Assembly (NCBI GenBank): GCA_015143295.1
Contig: CM026574.1
Span: 12,402,938-12,466,937, forward strand
Direction: 5' to 3'
Source of the DNA: Tetracentron sinense
Lineage: Eukaryota > Streptophyta > Magnoliopsida > Trochodendrales > Trochodendraceae
DNA: 64,000 nucleotides
The notes beneath the pieces are model-generated. The model did no database searches, was not told where the DNA came from, and saw nothing but the letters and a program-made list of their open reading frames with translations. Below are positions 1 through 14,232 of the stretch, one piece after another (within the stretch, counting starts at the first letter, position 1; each line of letters opens with the position of its first letter). The translations under genes and the position numbers were made by a program.

Positions 1-78
1 CAACACCACTCCGTAGAGGAAGCCACATGGGAAAAAGAAGATGAAGTTCGAGAAAAGTATCCCCACTTGTTTGACTAA
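1..78 (+). mobile_element. 3' end of Ty3/gypsy polyprotein (partial)
   Basis: Frame 1 is open from the window edge to a TAA at 76-78 and ends in WEKEDEVREKYPHLFD. This tail is typical of the integrase/chromodomain C-terminus of plant Ty3/gypsy elements. It is followed by a polypurine tract and an LTR, as expected for the end of the pol gene. The rest of the element lies to the left of the window. Confidence 0.75.
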
Positions 79-108
79 GGTATGTAATTTTGAGGACGAA
101 ATTCTTTT

Positions 109-120
109 AAGGGGGGAGGA
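109..120 (+). other. Polypurine tract of the gypsy element
   Basis: The purine run AAGGGGGGAGGA lies directly before the TG that starts the LTR. This is the usual position of the plus-strand priming site of an LTR retrotransposon. Confidence 0.7.
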
Positions 121-2339
121 TGTAGAGACCCGAAATTTAATTTCTTGGTATTCGTATTATTTATTTTAATTTTTTCGATTGTCATGTTTAATTTATTACA
201 TAAGTTTAAAATTAGAACAATTAAAGTAGCATGCAGCATGTTTTATAAATTAATCAAGTGAAAATTAGATGAAATCGCCTCTTTATTAACATAGGGACAT
301 TTTGGTCATTTAAATTCATCTTAAATTTATGAAAATTTTAGGATAGATTCTAAATGTCCTAAAGTAACTATGGTTCAAATTTGAACTTAATCTGATAATA
401 ATTGACCTCTCTAGAATTTTTCAAAGTTCAGTGGCAAAATCATAAATACTCAAAATTATGAATGATGCGTGAATAGTAATCCGAGAAATCGCAAACTCGA
501 TTTTTGGCTTCCTTATTTAACCTATTAATGCCCAAAACTTATTAAGATTTTATTGAGAGAGTTGAGAGAGCTTTCCTTGAGTATTCTAAGAGTTTTCAAA
601 GGGAGAAGACCTAGAGATTTGCTTAGAGAAGAAGGAAAATAGCTAGAGATCAAGAAATATTCTTTGAAGATAAAGATTTGATCTTTTAAGATCAAGAAGC
701 ATTATTGGAGATCAAGATCTAACTATTCTAAAGTGCTTTGATTGTAGGGAAGCGATCAAGAGAGGTAAATAATAAACCTGATTCTTAATATCTTAAATAT
801 TAATCCAAAAGAAGAATTAAAAGAGATAGATCTAAGTAAGAACGTAAAGATAAGTAAGATCTATGAATTTATATTATTCTTGATTTATCATTTACTGAAT
901 CCAAGAAATTATGATGGATTATGTGGATATATGAGAAGAAAGTGATGAATTTATGGAGTTCAATGAAATGTATGAAAAAATTAAATGATGAATGTGGATT
1001 CTTTGTGAGATTATGGTTACATTTTAGTGTTTTTTTTATAAAAAAAAAATGCTTTATGGGAATTATGATTGATAAATTATGTAGTATATTCATGATCTTT
1101 ATCTTGATTAAACATGTGTGGATAATATTTAAATTACATTGTAAATTATGCATATTGAAAATAAACTGTGATTTAAGCTTGTTAAATTATTGGAATATGA
1201 ATGTTGTTGTATGCTTATTTTCTGTTGTTATACGTGATATATTTTTGGAAAATGAATCTTTGATGAGAGTCTTGCTTGCCTAGGTCTGTTCAATATAGTG
1301 GAATGAGACGCTATGATGTGATTTCTTATAGCCCTTGACAATTAGTCTTAGGTATAATTTAACCAAGAGTGTATCACCGTGCACTCACCAATGAAAAATA
1401 TGCACATGTATGAAGATGAAATTAGGGGCACTAATATGATTACAAGTAAGACCAAAAGTAAAGTAAGTAAGTAAGAAAGAAAGACACACGAAAGTGATAA
1501 TGCATGTTTATGTTTTCACCACTGAATACCATCAAAAATGCGATAAGTATGCCAAAGTAAATAAGCCGTTGTACAGGATAATGTACTAAGCCGTCTGTGC
1601 CGGATAATGTACGAAGGGTGGTATCTTGGTAAAGTATAGTAATCTCTTTCCATAAAAGGTAAAGCGGTATTTTAATTTATTACTGGATGCATGTCGGTGT
1701 TTTCATGAAACGATAAAGTAAGAAAGTATGAAATGTAAGAAAAGTAAGAAAGTAAGAAAAGAAGAAAGTAAAGAAAGGAAATGACATAATGTACCTATTC
1801 GTTTTTCCGCACTCTGATTTATGTATGTGAACTGAAGTTGACTGTTAAATACATGTAAATTAATGTTTAAGATATTGATTACTTATTGTTTGTTATATAC
1901 GCTGAGTAATTATTACTCAGCCGATAACTTTTTTGTCGGCAAGTTTTGATTTTGATATCTATGCATCCGGACCGTGGGAAGAAGAGAAATACATAAAGGA
2001 ACCTGAAGGTGATCATCCAGAAGAGGAACGGGATCTCGATAGATGGCCTTATTATTGAGTTTGTTTTATTAGTAGTAGTTGATTTAATAAGAAATTGTAA
2101 TTGGAGTTATTCTGGATTTATATTTAGTTTAGTTTGATAGTTTAGGATCACGATGGATGATCAAAATTTTATTACTTTTAGTTGCAGTTATGGATCATGA
2201 ATTTATTTATGTTATTAATTGAAGAAATTTCCAGGTTCGTATTTTTAGTATGTCTTAAATGCTCCTAATATGATGGTTTGATAAGTAAGTCATGTGCCAA
2301 GATCTCACATTCTCTTATGTGGGGTTTTGGGGCGCGACA
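121..2339 (+). mobile_element. 3' LTR of a Ty3/gypsy retrotransposon
   Basis: The LTR starts TGTAGAGACC right after the polypurine tract and is taken to end GGCGCGACA at 2339, giving about 2.2 kb, a plausible length for plant gypsy LTRs. The interior has purine-rich GAGA and GTAAGAAAG runs (about 1450-1790) and no long ORF. The right end is inferred from the TG...CA rule only. The 5' LTR is outside the window, so the match between LTRs and the target-site duplication cannot be checked. Confidence 0.65.
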
Positions 2340-5300
2340 CTTAGTCAACTAGTGAAACCAAAATGCTGTTTTAGCGACGTTCATTCGCATGGCCCAACCT
2401 GGAAGGAAAGGCAGTAAAATCCTGTGCTCACAGAGTTTTCAAGGGATTGTGGTAATTTGGTAATTACTAGAGGGGTTGGTGAGGAGAAGAGAGGTGATTG
2501 ATTGGTCAAAAGGGGTGTTGTTGGTGATTGGGTAGTCAAAAGTGTGTGTACTTGGTGAAAGGTGATTGGGTTGTCAAAATAGGTGTAAAAAAATTAATTG
2601 TTTTGTAAGAGGTATAAGAATGTGTTGTAAGAGATGTAAGAAAGTAAATGAGGTGATTGGTTGGTGAAAAAGGGTGAAGTTGGTGATTGGGAAAAATGAA
2701 TGTACTTGGTGAGAGGTGATTGAGTGGTAAAAAATGGTATGTAGACACAAAAATGGGGCTATTTGGGATTTGAAGAAATAATGCAAGGTCTTTTGTACGA
2801 AAGTGGAAAGTGGGCTTTGGTTTGTGGGTTTTGGATGTGGGTTGAATGAATTTGGGTATGTGGACTAGAAGTCTAGATCTTATGGATCATGGGTTATTAG
2901 TAGATGGGTCATGGGTTATGGTTAATTGACTTTGACTATAACAATTGGGCTTGGCCTATGGTAATTAGCTTTGGTTAAGACAATTGAGTAATTGGGCTTG
3001 GGTAATGTAATTAGGTAATTGGGCTTTGTTTGGGTATAAGTTTGACCAAATGGGCTTGGGCCTTAGGATAGAGTTTAGATATGGACTTGATTCATAGGCT
3101 TGATTTTAGAGACATGGGCTTGATTTTGGACTTATGGTTTGGATTGAGTCATGGTCGGGGTTAAGGTCAGGGTTAGGCCTAGGCTCGGGCTGAGTCAGGG
3201 CCAGGTTAGGATTAGGTTAAGGTTATACCATGGTTAGGGCTTGGATCTTGAGAGAGAGAATAGTAGTGTAAAAATGGGATGCTTACATTGTGCAAAGGAG
3301 TTTGAAGCATGTAGATCGTCCTTGGACCTGAGAGATTTGTTTTCTCTCATATATTGTATATACGACTTTGATGTACCAAACGGCGATGCCTAATTGCGGG
3401 TTGTGTTCAGGTACGTTGGGTTATGCACATAATGTATGGAGATGAACAAATGTTGAAATATGAGATCTACTGCTCCGAATAAAGGGAGAGAATCTCCTGA
3501 AGGAGTAAATACAATCAAGTAAATTTATCATAGAGATTGGACTCTCTAAATCCACCGGTGGTGATTTTGATAAAATATGTTTGTCAACTTTTTTTTTAAA
3601 ATATATTATTTTGAGTCAAAATGATTTATAAATGTTTTGAGTTCAATCGGATGATTAAATTCATGTACACATAATTAGGAATTGACTGTGGTTACTATTC
3701 CATTCCTATTAGCTTATATGGAATGTGGTATTAAGTGAATCGACTAAAATTACAAGTAAGTTGTAATAAAAGGACCTTATTCTAGCAAGTCTTCACTAGT
3801 TGGGGTTAACATTATATTATATTAATAAACATTAATATAATATGTGAAAATCTAAGATGGACTTTTTTTGTAAAAAGAAAATCCTAAAAAATTAAATTAG
3901 AATAGAGATTCTAATCTTCACATCCAACGGTAGAGATCCCTTGAGATCCCATGTCAAAGAGTTCTACTCATTCTATAACTTTGATTTAGGGTTGGAGACT
4001 CCAACCTTATATAATCTCTTTATGGTTAGCTCCCTTAAGATTAATCCAACCATTTTTAATTATTGCTTTTCTCTCCAAAGAAAAACCTAGAGAAAAAGAG
4101 GAGTGTACATACATTCAAAAGGAGATATTGATCTCCATTGGATGATCTTGGTGGAGGGAAAGTTGTTTTCCCATCATGCAAAAAAAGTTTCACAATCTGT
4201 GTTTCCTAACTCCTAACGATGATAACTAACAAGTTAGGCTTATGCTAAGGGTAGGAAAGGTCTGAGAGTAGGACTAGAACTCCTCTTTGAAAAAACAAAT
4301 TGAAGAATTTACACTAGGTGGATTCTTATCCCTGAATATGTAATGAACGTGCATACATGCATGTTAACGGGTTATGCAACTAGATGGGAGTGTAACTAGA
4401 TGGGAGTATACCCAAGTGGTTAATGGAAAAGGTTCTGATTGATAAGAGTCATAGAGAAGCTCGGGCTTATAAAATATCTCTGGAGGGGGTGTCATGACCA
4501 TCCTTATTTCAATTCATGAGCAGTGCTGATGGCATGTCTTGCTCTCAACCAAAAACTAACACATGTCTTTACTTTCAGCCAAAAACCAACCGTTGTATCT
4601 GCTTTAACAAGTGTTGATTTTTGGTTGAGAGTAGAGAATGCATGACTATGGCTAACACATCTCCTCTTCATTGAAGAGTAATCCGTTTTACCCAAAAAAA
4701 TAAAAACAAATAAAACAAAAGAGAGAGTTAACTATGAATAGGAACTTTGTGGAAGAGGTAATTAAGCTAGCAGAGCAATCCAAATTCCAAAATATGCGTT
4801 ACATCAGGGATAGTTAGGTAATTATATATAAAGAACAGTATTTTTGTCAACTAATTTCTTCTTGTAATTCACAAAATACACATGTCAAGGGATTTTTTGG
4901 GTTGCTCTAATTATCTCTTCCACTGGAGCCCTGTTCATGGTTAATCTAAAAGGAAAATGGAAAACGGACCACAGGTTCCTCTTCCAAATGGACAACCCAA
5001 TTTCTAAGAGACACATAGTAGTAAAAAAAAAATTTTGTCATTTTCTCTTTTCCAATGTGTTGAAATTTGATTTGAATGGTCAGCTTGGAAGAGGACCTTG
5101 TGGTCCTCTAATTAGAACTCAATCTAAAAAAAATATAAAAACAAAAATAAAGGTTCATATGAGAGAAGGAGACTGAGACTGCTAGCCCCTCTCCTCCCAT
5201 TGCACTCTCCTCTTTTCAAGCAAAAAAGACAAAGATTATGTGTGGATTCTTGTGACCTCACTACAAAATATTTGCCTTGAAAAGGGGAGGTTGCAATATG

Positions 5301-5382
5301 GGAGAATTGAGCTACCCAAAGAGATGTAGGGTTTTACATATAACTAGATCACAAAGAAACATGAAACCCACCAAAATTCAAT
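2340..5382. other. Intergenic spacer with diverged repeats
   Basis: No gene is seen. At 2490-2745 a unit of about 150 bp built on GGTGATTGG...GTCAAAA or GTGAAAA occurs twice. 2870-3240 is a low-complexity stretch rich in GGGCTTGG and TGGGTTATGG. 4937-5120 is one copy of a dispersed repeat whose second copy is at 8703-9075 (shared words include GAAATTTGATT and ATGGTCAGCTTGGAA). A sequence near 4263-4287 (GAGAGTAGGACTAG) matches the end of the MITE at 8808-8975. Confidence 0.5.
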
Positions 5383-6975
<1,593 letters not shown>

Positions 6976-7446
6976 TTAAATAGGTTGAAAGATGAAAATG
7001 GCATAACCAGAAAGAAGTAAAAGGAAAATAAGAGAAAGTAGAGAAGAACTGTGTGAAATGGAATCTGAGGAGCTTTCAAGTTTATAGCTTTCATGGGTTG
7101 GATCAGCAATGTGTCAATAAAAATGCATGCCTTTTGTTGTTTTTTTGCACCTTTTTCTTAATTATTTTTCATTTATTGGGGTAACAAAAGAAAATTAAAA
7201 ATAATTATGAAAATATAATTAATGACAAAAATCAAATTATAGTAGAATATATTAAGAATTTACTCAAAATTAAATATCCTAATCACCCTTCTCCAAGTAA
7301 TTGAAGTAATTTCTCATATTTCTGTTAAATTTGAATATTTATTTAATTGGGGTGGGTTTTAATTTTACCCATTTTCTCTCTCTTTTTTCTTCCCCATAAT
7401 ATATCTAATGAAATAGATTCTACTTATATTATGAGATTAATTTTCA

Positions 7447-7612
7447 GCCGGAGCTCTGTGGAGCTCCTCATTTTACACTAAGCCCATGGCATGTTCGTAA
7501 TTACTAAAAGTGGAAGGGGTAATTTTGCAAAACACATAATTACAAGATTGTCATGGGCTTAGTGTAAAAAGGGGGAGCTCTGCTCAACACCGTGAAGCAG
7601 AACTCCTCTTTC
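7447..7612. mobile_element. Foldback MITE with GGAGCTC ends (copy 1)
   Basis: GGAGCTCC...TTTTACACTAAGCCCATG on the left is mirrored by CATGGGCTTAGTGTAAAA...GGGGGAGCTC on the right. There is no ORF. A related foldback lies at 61021-61183. Confidence 0.6.
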
Positions 7613-7683
7613 TATTTAAAGAGTTACATTATTTTCAAAAAGAGAAATTAAGGATTCCATGGACCATGAATGAATTTCTCTTT

Positions 7684-7852
7684 TTCTTTTTTTGGATAAC
7701 CGTGGATATCCTGAGCCTTGAAAGCTTCCCACGGGCTACATAGGGAATACCCCCACCCCATGCAACCGTTAGTGAGGGAAGCCAAGAATCGAACTCGAGA
7801 CCTCCGGGTTTACAGTTCGTCCAAGTGACCATTGGGCTACACCCTCGGGGGT
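7684..7852 (-). mobile_element. tRNA-derived SINE (family 1)
   Basis: Read on the minus strand, the head GTGTAGCCCAATGGTCACTT resembles a tRNA A box and GAGTTCGATTCTTGG a B box about 35 nt later. The body ends in an A-rich tail, seen as the T run at about 7678-7693 on the plus strand. These are the hallmarks of a Pol III SINE. No target-site duplication was found, so the copy is probably old. Confidence 0.65.
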
Positions 7853-8073
7853 TTTTGAAAGGAGCGGTGCAATACGAGGGCTTCCAAGGAGGTCACCCAT
7901 CCTTGTAATACTCTCGCAATGACTGAGAAGTTTGGTATCAAATACTCCGAATCCTCTGCAATAGCCACCAAAGGATTTCTCCCCCTAGTAAAAAAATGTA
8001 ACATCTTCTAAATTTTGTGCTAGCCCTCACTCTCTCTGGCATTTCCTACTCTTAGCCAAAAACCAACATATGT

Positions 8074-8210
8074 ACCCACCAGGGGTTGATGCAGTTGGCT
8101 AGCAACCTGGGTTAATTTGTTCCCTATGGTTATGTGTTCAACTCCTACTACTCAACTTACCCTGATGTCTATAGGAAAATTTTCAAATTGGTCAGTACAG
8201 ACAGTCAAAG
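8074..8210 (+). mobile_element. tRNA-derived SINE (family 2), 3'-truncated copy
   Basis: CCCACCAGGGGTTGATGCAG followed by TTGGCTAGC and a B-box-like TGTGTTCAACTCC matches the complete SINE at 31811-32003. The end has decayed and has no A tail. Confidence 0.6.
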
Positions 8211-8702
8211 GGAATAATTCTTACCTCCCCAACACATGTCCTTGCTTTCAGCCAAAAATCAACACATATTCTTGATTTTTAAGGTGATAGTAAGAAATGC
8301 ATGAGAGTGGGGCAGCATGCCTCTTTTTTCTTTACAAATTGTTTTCAAACGTTTTAATTAAGGTAGTATTAGTCATTGAGATTAATATTGAGTCAACTAA
8401 GATTAATGAGACTGCATAATGTACCGTAGGGGATGTAGAGTGATATAAAATAGGAAAATACCATAATTTGTTTTCTAACCGCTATTAATGCTTCTTCTTT
8501 AACAATTTCCAATTTAGTGAGAAGAAAATGTCAAAAAGTTGTGGAAATAGTCATATGTCTGTCTCGTGGGTTCAACGTGGTGCATTCTATCTCCAGAATT
8601 CAGTAATTGCTTTGGGGTTAGTGTAACGTGCCTGTTTGTTCTAATCAGTATTGTTGGGACACGTGGGGTCTGATTACAAGTTAAGAAACACGTATAACGT
8701 GT

Positions 8703-9075
8703 GAAGGAAAATGGAAGACAGACGATCGATAGGTCGTTTTCCAAATTGACCACCCAATTGCAAATTCGCGTATGGCAATGGAACTATTATTTTATTTTGA
8801 GGCGTGTTAGTCCTATTCTCGGTCAAACTCTACTCCTAACCTCCACCAATCAGGCAATCACCTATCCATTATCAAATCGGTTATGATAGTTAAAGCACTA
8901 TCTCTCATCAAGAATGGATAGGTGGTTGGTGGAGGCTGATAGTAGAGTTTGACTGAGAGTAGGGCTAGCATTTCTCTTTTATTTTTAACTTTATTTTTCT
9001 TTCCCAATATATTGAAATTTGATTAGTATGGTCAGCTTGGAACAACACCTTGCCGTCCTCTAAAACTCTAATTAG
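8703..9075. repeat. Dispersed repeat, second copy, split by a MITE
   Basis: 8703-8760 and 8990-9075 match two parts of 4937-5120 in the same order (GGAAAATGGAA..., then ATTGAAATTTGATT and ATGGTCAGCTTGGAA). The middle is interrupted by the foldback element at 8808-8975, so the MITE inserted after the repeat spread. Confidence 0.5.
8808..8975. mobile_element. Foldback MITE
   Basis: The left arm TCGGTCAAACTCTACT...CACCTATCCATT pairs with the right arm AATGGATAGGTG...AGTAGAGTTTGACTGA. The arms are about 55 nt with a short loop. There is no coding capacity, and superfamily and target-site duplication are not clear. Confidence 0.6.
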
Positions 9076-10483
9076 AAGGATAGTTGGGCGGGTTGATAGT
9101 CCGATCCAACCAGACCGGAGCCTAACCCGATCCATGTCTAGCTGAAGCTGAACTTTTGATATTTTGGGTTGGGCTTGGGTTGAAGCCTCGAGCAAAGTTA
9201 ACAAAAACCCAAACCCCAGTAGATACACGTAATACAAATCCAATCTGATTTTTTTTGGGGTTAGTGGTTGAGTGAATTTTCCAACATCCCACCCTCCCAG
9301 GACTTATCCTGGGTCAAGTGAGTGGCGCTAGGCACACTCTGTAGAGAAAGTAAGTTGTAGTAACACTACGTAGTGCTTCTACCACGAATTTTTTTATTTT
9401 AATTCAAAAAGTGGGACTAGCATTCCTCACCTAGTTAAAGTAAACGTGCTGAGCTCTTATACCCATTTTTAGTTGCCTAGAAAATAGGGGGTGAATACAG
9501 AGAAAAGAAGAAAAAAAAAATTGGAAGAAAATGCAACTAAATTTTGTATTAGAAAAAATTTATTTTCTCTATTTTTACATATTTTCTTGGCAAATAAGCA
9601 AGTGTTAATTAGTACTTTTTTATTTTTCTTCAGCATTTTCTCTTGAGATTTAATATCAATCTCCAAAAAGGAAGAGGATGTTTTAATGGTGATAGAACAC
9701 TTTTTTTTGGTGTTAACAAGTCTTCAACTCCCTTTAGGATATTATTAGTTTTGTGATGTTTAAATCGTTTTATTTATTGTTTTTGGTGCAAGTGTTCTGA
9801 TTGTCTAAAGAAAGAGTATCGAAAAGGGAAATGCTTAACTTACTGTCGATTATAGTCTAATGTTGCAGTTCTCATTGATCCATGCCTCCACTTTTACCAC
9901 ACATTAACAGTAGTTAAGATTCACTCATTCCTAGGGGTAAGCAATCTAACCTTAGTTTTTTTTTCAAAAAAAAAAAACAAAAGTCTTAACTTTGGTCATG
10001 GCATTAGACTACATAGTCTAATGTGTGGTGCCTATTGAAAATTATAGGTACTTTCTAATCTCTATGAGAAGGAGAAGTAGGTGGCGTTAATTGACCTTTT
10101 TTACTATCATAAAAAACTCAAATATTGATACCTATTATAGATTCATGTAATATTTAGTGAATAAATATTTAAGAGTATTCAAGTCATTTCAAATCTATCA
10201 ACTCATTTCAAATCTATCAACTTCAATCCCATTGAATAGGGAATAGGGACGATGCTTAATTTGTGTTATCGTTTTTGTATGGTCATTCATTTCATTTTCA
10301 TTATACTGTTTTTGATAAAGTTGTAATCAGGAGCGGAGTGCAGGGGGATGGCCCCCCCAAATTTTTTGTAAATCCTTGTTGTAGTATGAATAATGGGCCC
10401 CTCAATTATTTTTTTATTTTTTTAGTATACTTGGCCCCCTAATTTTTTTGTCATATAATAGTGGCCCCCCAATGGAGTCCCTT
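9076..10483. other. Intergenic spacer
   Basis: No gene is supported. 9890-9990 looks like one decayed arm of the foldback family seen complete at 10484, 59191 and 59877 (AGTTAAGATTCACTCATTCC). 10330-10480 holds short C-rich runs (GGCCCCCC) that reappear mirrored near 10850-10880 and may be the outer ends of a larger element around the 10484 MITE. Confidence 0.4.
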
Positions 10484-10751
10484 TATGCCTTTGAGGTTGC
10501 CAGATGTCCCTATTGACACTCCTTAACTATGGTTAAAATTCACCCAATCTCAGGGACCTTAGGGTTCACCTGCTTATCCTTGGTTTTTAGAAAAAAAATA
10601 TTTAAATAATTTTAACTTTAGAAGTTAGTGAATTTCAAACTAGGGTTCGAAAAGAAATTTGATTTTTAAAAAAAAAACTAATGATAGGTGAGTGAATCTT
10701 AACCACAATTAAGGGGTATTAATAGGGACACGTGGCGACCTCAAAGGCAAA
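10484..10751. mobile_element. Foldback MITE, family F, copy 1 (core)
   Basis: The left arm has TGCCTTTGAGGTTGCCAGAT then TCCCTATTGACACTCC. The right arm is the reverse complement of TGCCTTTGAGGTCGCCACGT. Both continue into ACTATGGTTAA and GATTCAC-type words. The centre carries GGTTTTTAGAAAAAAAATA, as in the copies at 59191 and 59877. Confidence 0.65.
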
Positions 10752-11956
10752 ATTCTCAAAATAAAAAAAACTACCCCAAATTTTTTTTTCTTAGGTGCTA
10801 CGCCTCCTTCCATACCCTCAAATCAAATTTTTTTTATTCATGTATTTTAGCCCCCCCAATGAAAAATTCCTGGCTCCGTCCCTGGTTGTAATGCTGTATC
10901 CTGGTTTATGTGACTCTGGGTTTTGCAGTTGGAGCTGAAATGGACTTCGGGGGCATGGATTTTTGGGTGTGTAGAAAAATCAGCATGTGAAATCTTCTTG
11001 GTGGTATACAATTTTAAAATTAATTTTTTCTCTGCAGAAACTGTACATGGGTGGTGGCCCAGAAGATTTTGTTCTTGTGATTCCTTTACCTATGACTTGC
11101 TTTTGAGTGATCGCTACTTTCTGTAAAGAAACCCATTTTTGTGCCTTGTACCATGGTTCAGAAGTTTTCTTAAGGTCCAATCTTTTGCTGGAGACTTGGA
11201 AAGTGCTAGGACTTGCAGAGTTTAACGATTTCAATGTGTCAGGCATTGCAAGCCTTGTCATTTGGCAATATCTATGTTGGCTTGCATTTAGTAAATCATG
11301 AGTAAATTTGTAAAAAAATTCTTCCTTTTTTTTGTGTGTGTGTGGGTAAAGTGCTAGGTTTTGCAAGCTTTTATAGATGGAACTAAAATCTCATGTTAAT
11401 GAATAATGATGTATAGAGAGGGATAAGTGGGTACTTAGGAAAAGAGTATTGTCAAAACTGGGATGGGATGGGAGAGTATTAGAGAGGAGAACAAATAGAC
11501 GAAAGAAAGATGGTATGCTATCAATCAATTGGCATACCATCTCTAATTTTCGCGAAAACTATGTTAGTTGGGGATTCTGAATGCATATATTTTATCAGTT
11601 AGGGTGAACTTCTGCCTCTAATTCTCGTGAAAAGAACAGGGCCTAACCTACTATTTTAGTTGGGGATTCTGAATGTTTATATTTCAGTGACTATCCTTTT
11701 CATATCAGGGTACTTGAACCAAGTCAAATGTTGAATATAATTGTGATAATTGTGCCACTCTTTAGACAAAGGTCCACTTTAGGTCAATACAATGGATATG
11801 AGTATGTAATGCGCCAATAGCCCACTTAAATCAATTTCTAAATACTGGAAAAACTTTCAGCTAGTTATCCTAAATTTCAAAACAACCTCAAAGCATGAAC
11901 TAAAAAAGACAGGGCACTGTAGAGGAATACATACTCCCACCGTTATATTTAGCCTG
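10752..11956. other. Intergenic spacer
   Basis: No convincing gene is seen. Two short stretches after AG acceptor-like sites (about 10930-10968 and 11037-11075) could be remnant exons, but they are too short to name. Confidence 0.3.
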
Positions 11957-14232
11957 TCATTTTATCATCGTTTTCACACAACAGAATATCACATCAGATG
12001 TTGCAGGCAGTCTCAGTTGCAACCCTTCTGGTGGTGGCCGCAGAGTGCAAACCATCTCTTTTGTCTTTCCAAAATAAACCCGTCATTTTACAGGGCCCTT
12101 TAATTCGAAAATTCACTCCATAAATCAATCTTGATATGCCAAAAAAGATTCAAACAGAAAAAGACAGGATTCCATGTGCATAACAGTTTTGATAACCTAC
12201 TATGAACAAACAATTTGGGATCTGGAGAAGTAATAAAATCTGATATAAATAAAAGGAGAAAGACTGAAACACCTGATCCAGTGAGTTTCTCAGCTTACTC
12301 TCCATTTCTTCAATCATCATTCCCATGTTGCAGAGGTGACCCTCTGCAACCGAGAGGTCCATACTCATCTGTGAAAGAAATATATATTTTGCTCAAATTC
12401 CCATTCAAAAGAAAACGTTGAAGCACCGTTGCGAAATTAACCTTGGACACTACATCAAACTATGAATCCTTATGTACTGTTCCCGGTCTCATCAATACAA
12501 GAGTGTAAATGTATTCCACCCCATGAAGCATACTCTAAGGCACATGAAAGGGGGATTGGAACAACCATTCAGTGGGTTTCACATAAGAGATCTCTTAGAT
12601 AAGTATGCAAACTTAGCACTAAAATTTTTCTCCCAAATGCTATCCCCATAACATATGGTTAATGGTTACTATCATGGATAGTGGTATTTGTAAGAAGAAT
12701 CGTATGATGTAAGCGCATTAGCCCTCTCTTGAACAACAGAGGGGATTCTACAAATGATGTGGAACATTATGTAAAAGGTTTCGAGAATGTAGACATGCAT
12801 AGTCACTGTCAACTTAGGTTTATTTTACTAAGAAGTATTTGAATTAGGTAGGAAAGATACATAGTCAATCAGACAGATTTTTCCTATGATCTTAAGCTGA
12901 ACCATACTCAGGTACACATATTGAAAACTCTTATCGCAGACCCTGTTCATGTCAAAGAATCTTTGGCAGACTAACCCTTAATGAGTCAAATATTATCTGG
13001 ATGACTTATCATGTAGCATTCACAAAGAAAGACAGCACCAGACAGGCTCATTTGATATGAAGTTGTACTAGAGATCACCCTAATATTCGAAAGCACAAAA
13101 GACTGAACCAATGAGAGTAGATATAGAGATTAGATCTTCCCGTTAAACCATATAAATGAGAAAGTACCTGTCTTCTGATTGATCCTGACAAATTGAACGT
13201 GCCTGATGACATGTCACTCGTGGTCTATGATAGCATGACGGTACTGGTTAAGCAGTAATGAGCTGTTCCTTCTTCCTCTGCTCCCACCTAAATGGAAATG
13301 TTGGAAATTAACCCCCATTTCACACACATTTTATCCTCCCAAGTCTCTTGACAATAGTTCCCACCTCAATGACATGTATAGCATCCCATGCAAGAAGCTT
13401 GCAAATAACCCCTTCGGTCATGCCCCGACTTTGAGCCATCTTCATCCCCAACAACCATTACACATCAGTGAAAATATACAAAACAAAGGTGTGTATTTGC
13501 AGGTTTAGTAGATAATCTGACCTTTCTTCATCAGGAAGCAGGCAACAAAATCTTCATTATCATCCTCCCACGTATAAACTGATGAACTACCACCTTCATA
13601 ATACCTATCAATTTATTGATCAAATGAGTTGCTATTAATTCTTTAGAAACAAAGAAAGCTTTATTCCAGACCATGCAGGCTGGCATTACTTGCCATCTGG
13701 CAAGAGAAAGAATGTATGGCAAATACACAGCAAATCTTATTTTGGAGATAAGACAAAAAAGGAAAAAGAATTAAGTAGTGAATTTCTTTAATTTATGAAA
13801 AACTAATGAATTAAAACAAAGTCAAGGACGAGGTATGTGAAGGACCTCAGTGGTCACAATATATTATATAGACATCATTTGCTTCAATTTCAAGCTTCCT
13901 CAACTCTGTAGATGGATGCCATCCATCTTCCAAGGGTGGATGGTATTTGTTTGACCAAGGTGATCTACAATGAAAAAATGGAAATACAAACTGAAATAAA
14001 CTACAATTTAAAAATGGTTCTTAATGGAACAGAATCAATGAAATAACTAAAAGCTCAATGGAATCTCAAACTGGTTCACAGCAATGTTACAATGCCATTA
14101 CTGTAACCACAACTTTTCAATAGTACATGTTATTGGAATTGGTTGAGCACTTACCTATGTGAGTCGGCATCTCTGTTGTACTCTGCTTTGGCATTAAAGC
14201 CTGCCACCAGAGGCATACCAAGATACACTGAT
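11957..14232 (-). pseudogene. CPB: F-actin capping protein beta subunit pseudogene
   Basis: Seven exon remnants, in gene order: about 14232-14155 (ends EYNRDADSHR), 13964-13851 ([14 protein letters not shown]...[12 protein letters not shown]), 13604-13522 (YYEGGSSSVYTWEDDNEDF), 13439-13365 (DGSKSGHDRRGYLQ), 13287-13168 (EEEGTAHYCLTSTVMLS...SGSIRRQ), 12368-12273 (MSMDLSVAEGHLCNMG...NSLDQ) and 12079-11957 (VYFGKTKEMVCTLRPP). This is most of the plant CAPZ-beta protein, which caps actin barbed ends. Disabling changes: an extra base after GYLQ in the fourth exon, a TAG stop at 13227-13225, no AG acceptor before the last exon, and no GT donor after the SPWSNKY exon. The N-terminal part is absent; the sequence beyond 14232 is foreign. 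Introns are retained, so this is a decayed genomic copy, not a retrocopy. Confidence 0.85.

Noticed and set aside
869..1283. Frames of 94-120 codons on both strands in the gypsy LTR
   Set aside because: Low-complexity AT-rich translation within an LTR, with both strands open by composition; no evidence of a gene.
4400..4700. Repeated CAGCCAAAAACCAACACATG-type words here and near 8050-8260, at first suspected as a CRISPR-like spaced repeat
   Set aside because: Spacing is irregular, units are degenerate and the context is plant nuclear; they are pieces of a dispersed repeat.
10930..11130. Two exon-like stretches (GAEMDFGGMDF and KLYMGGGPEDF) after AG sites, recalling the glycine-rich tail of p23 co-chaperones
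   Set aside because: Only about 25 residues in total, the intervening donor is poor and no other part of such a gene is present, so the identity is not supportable.
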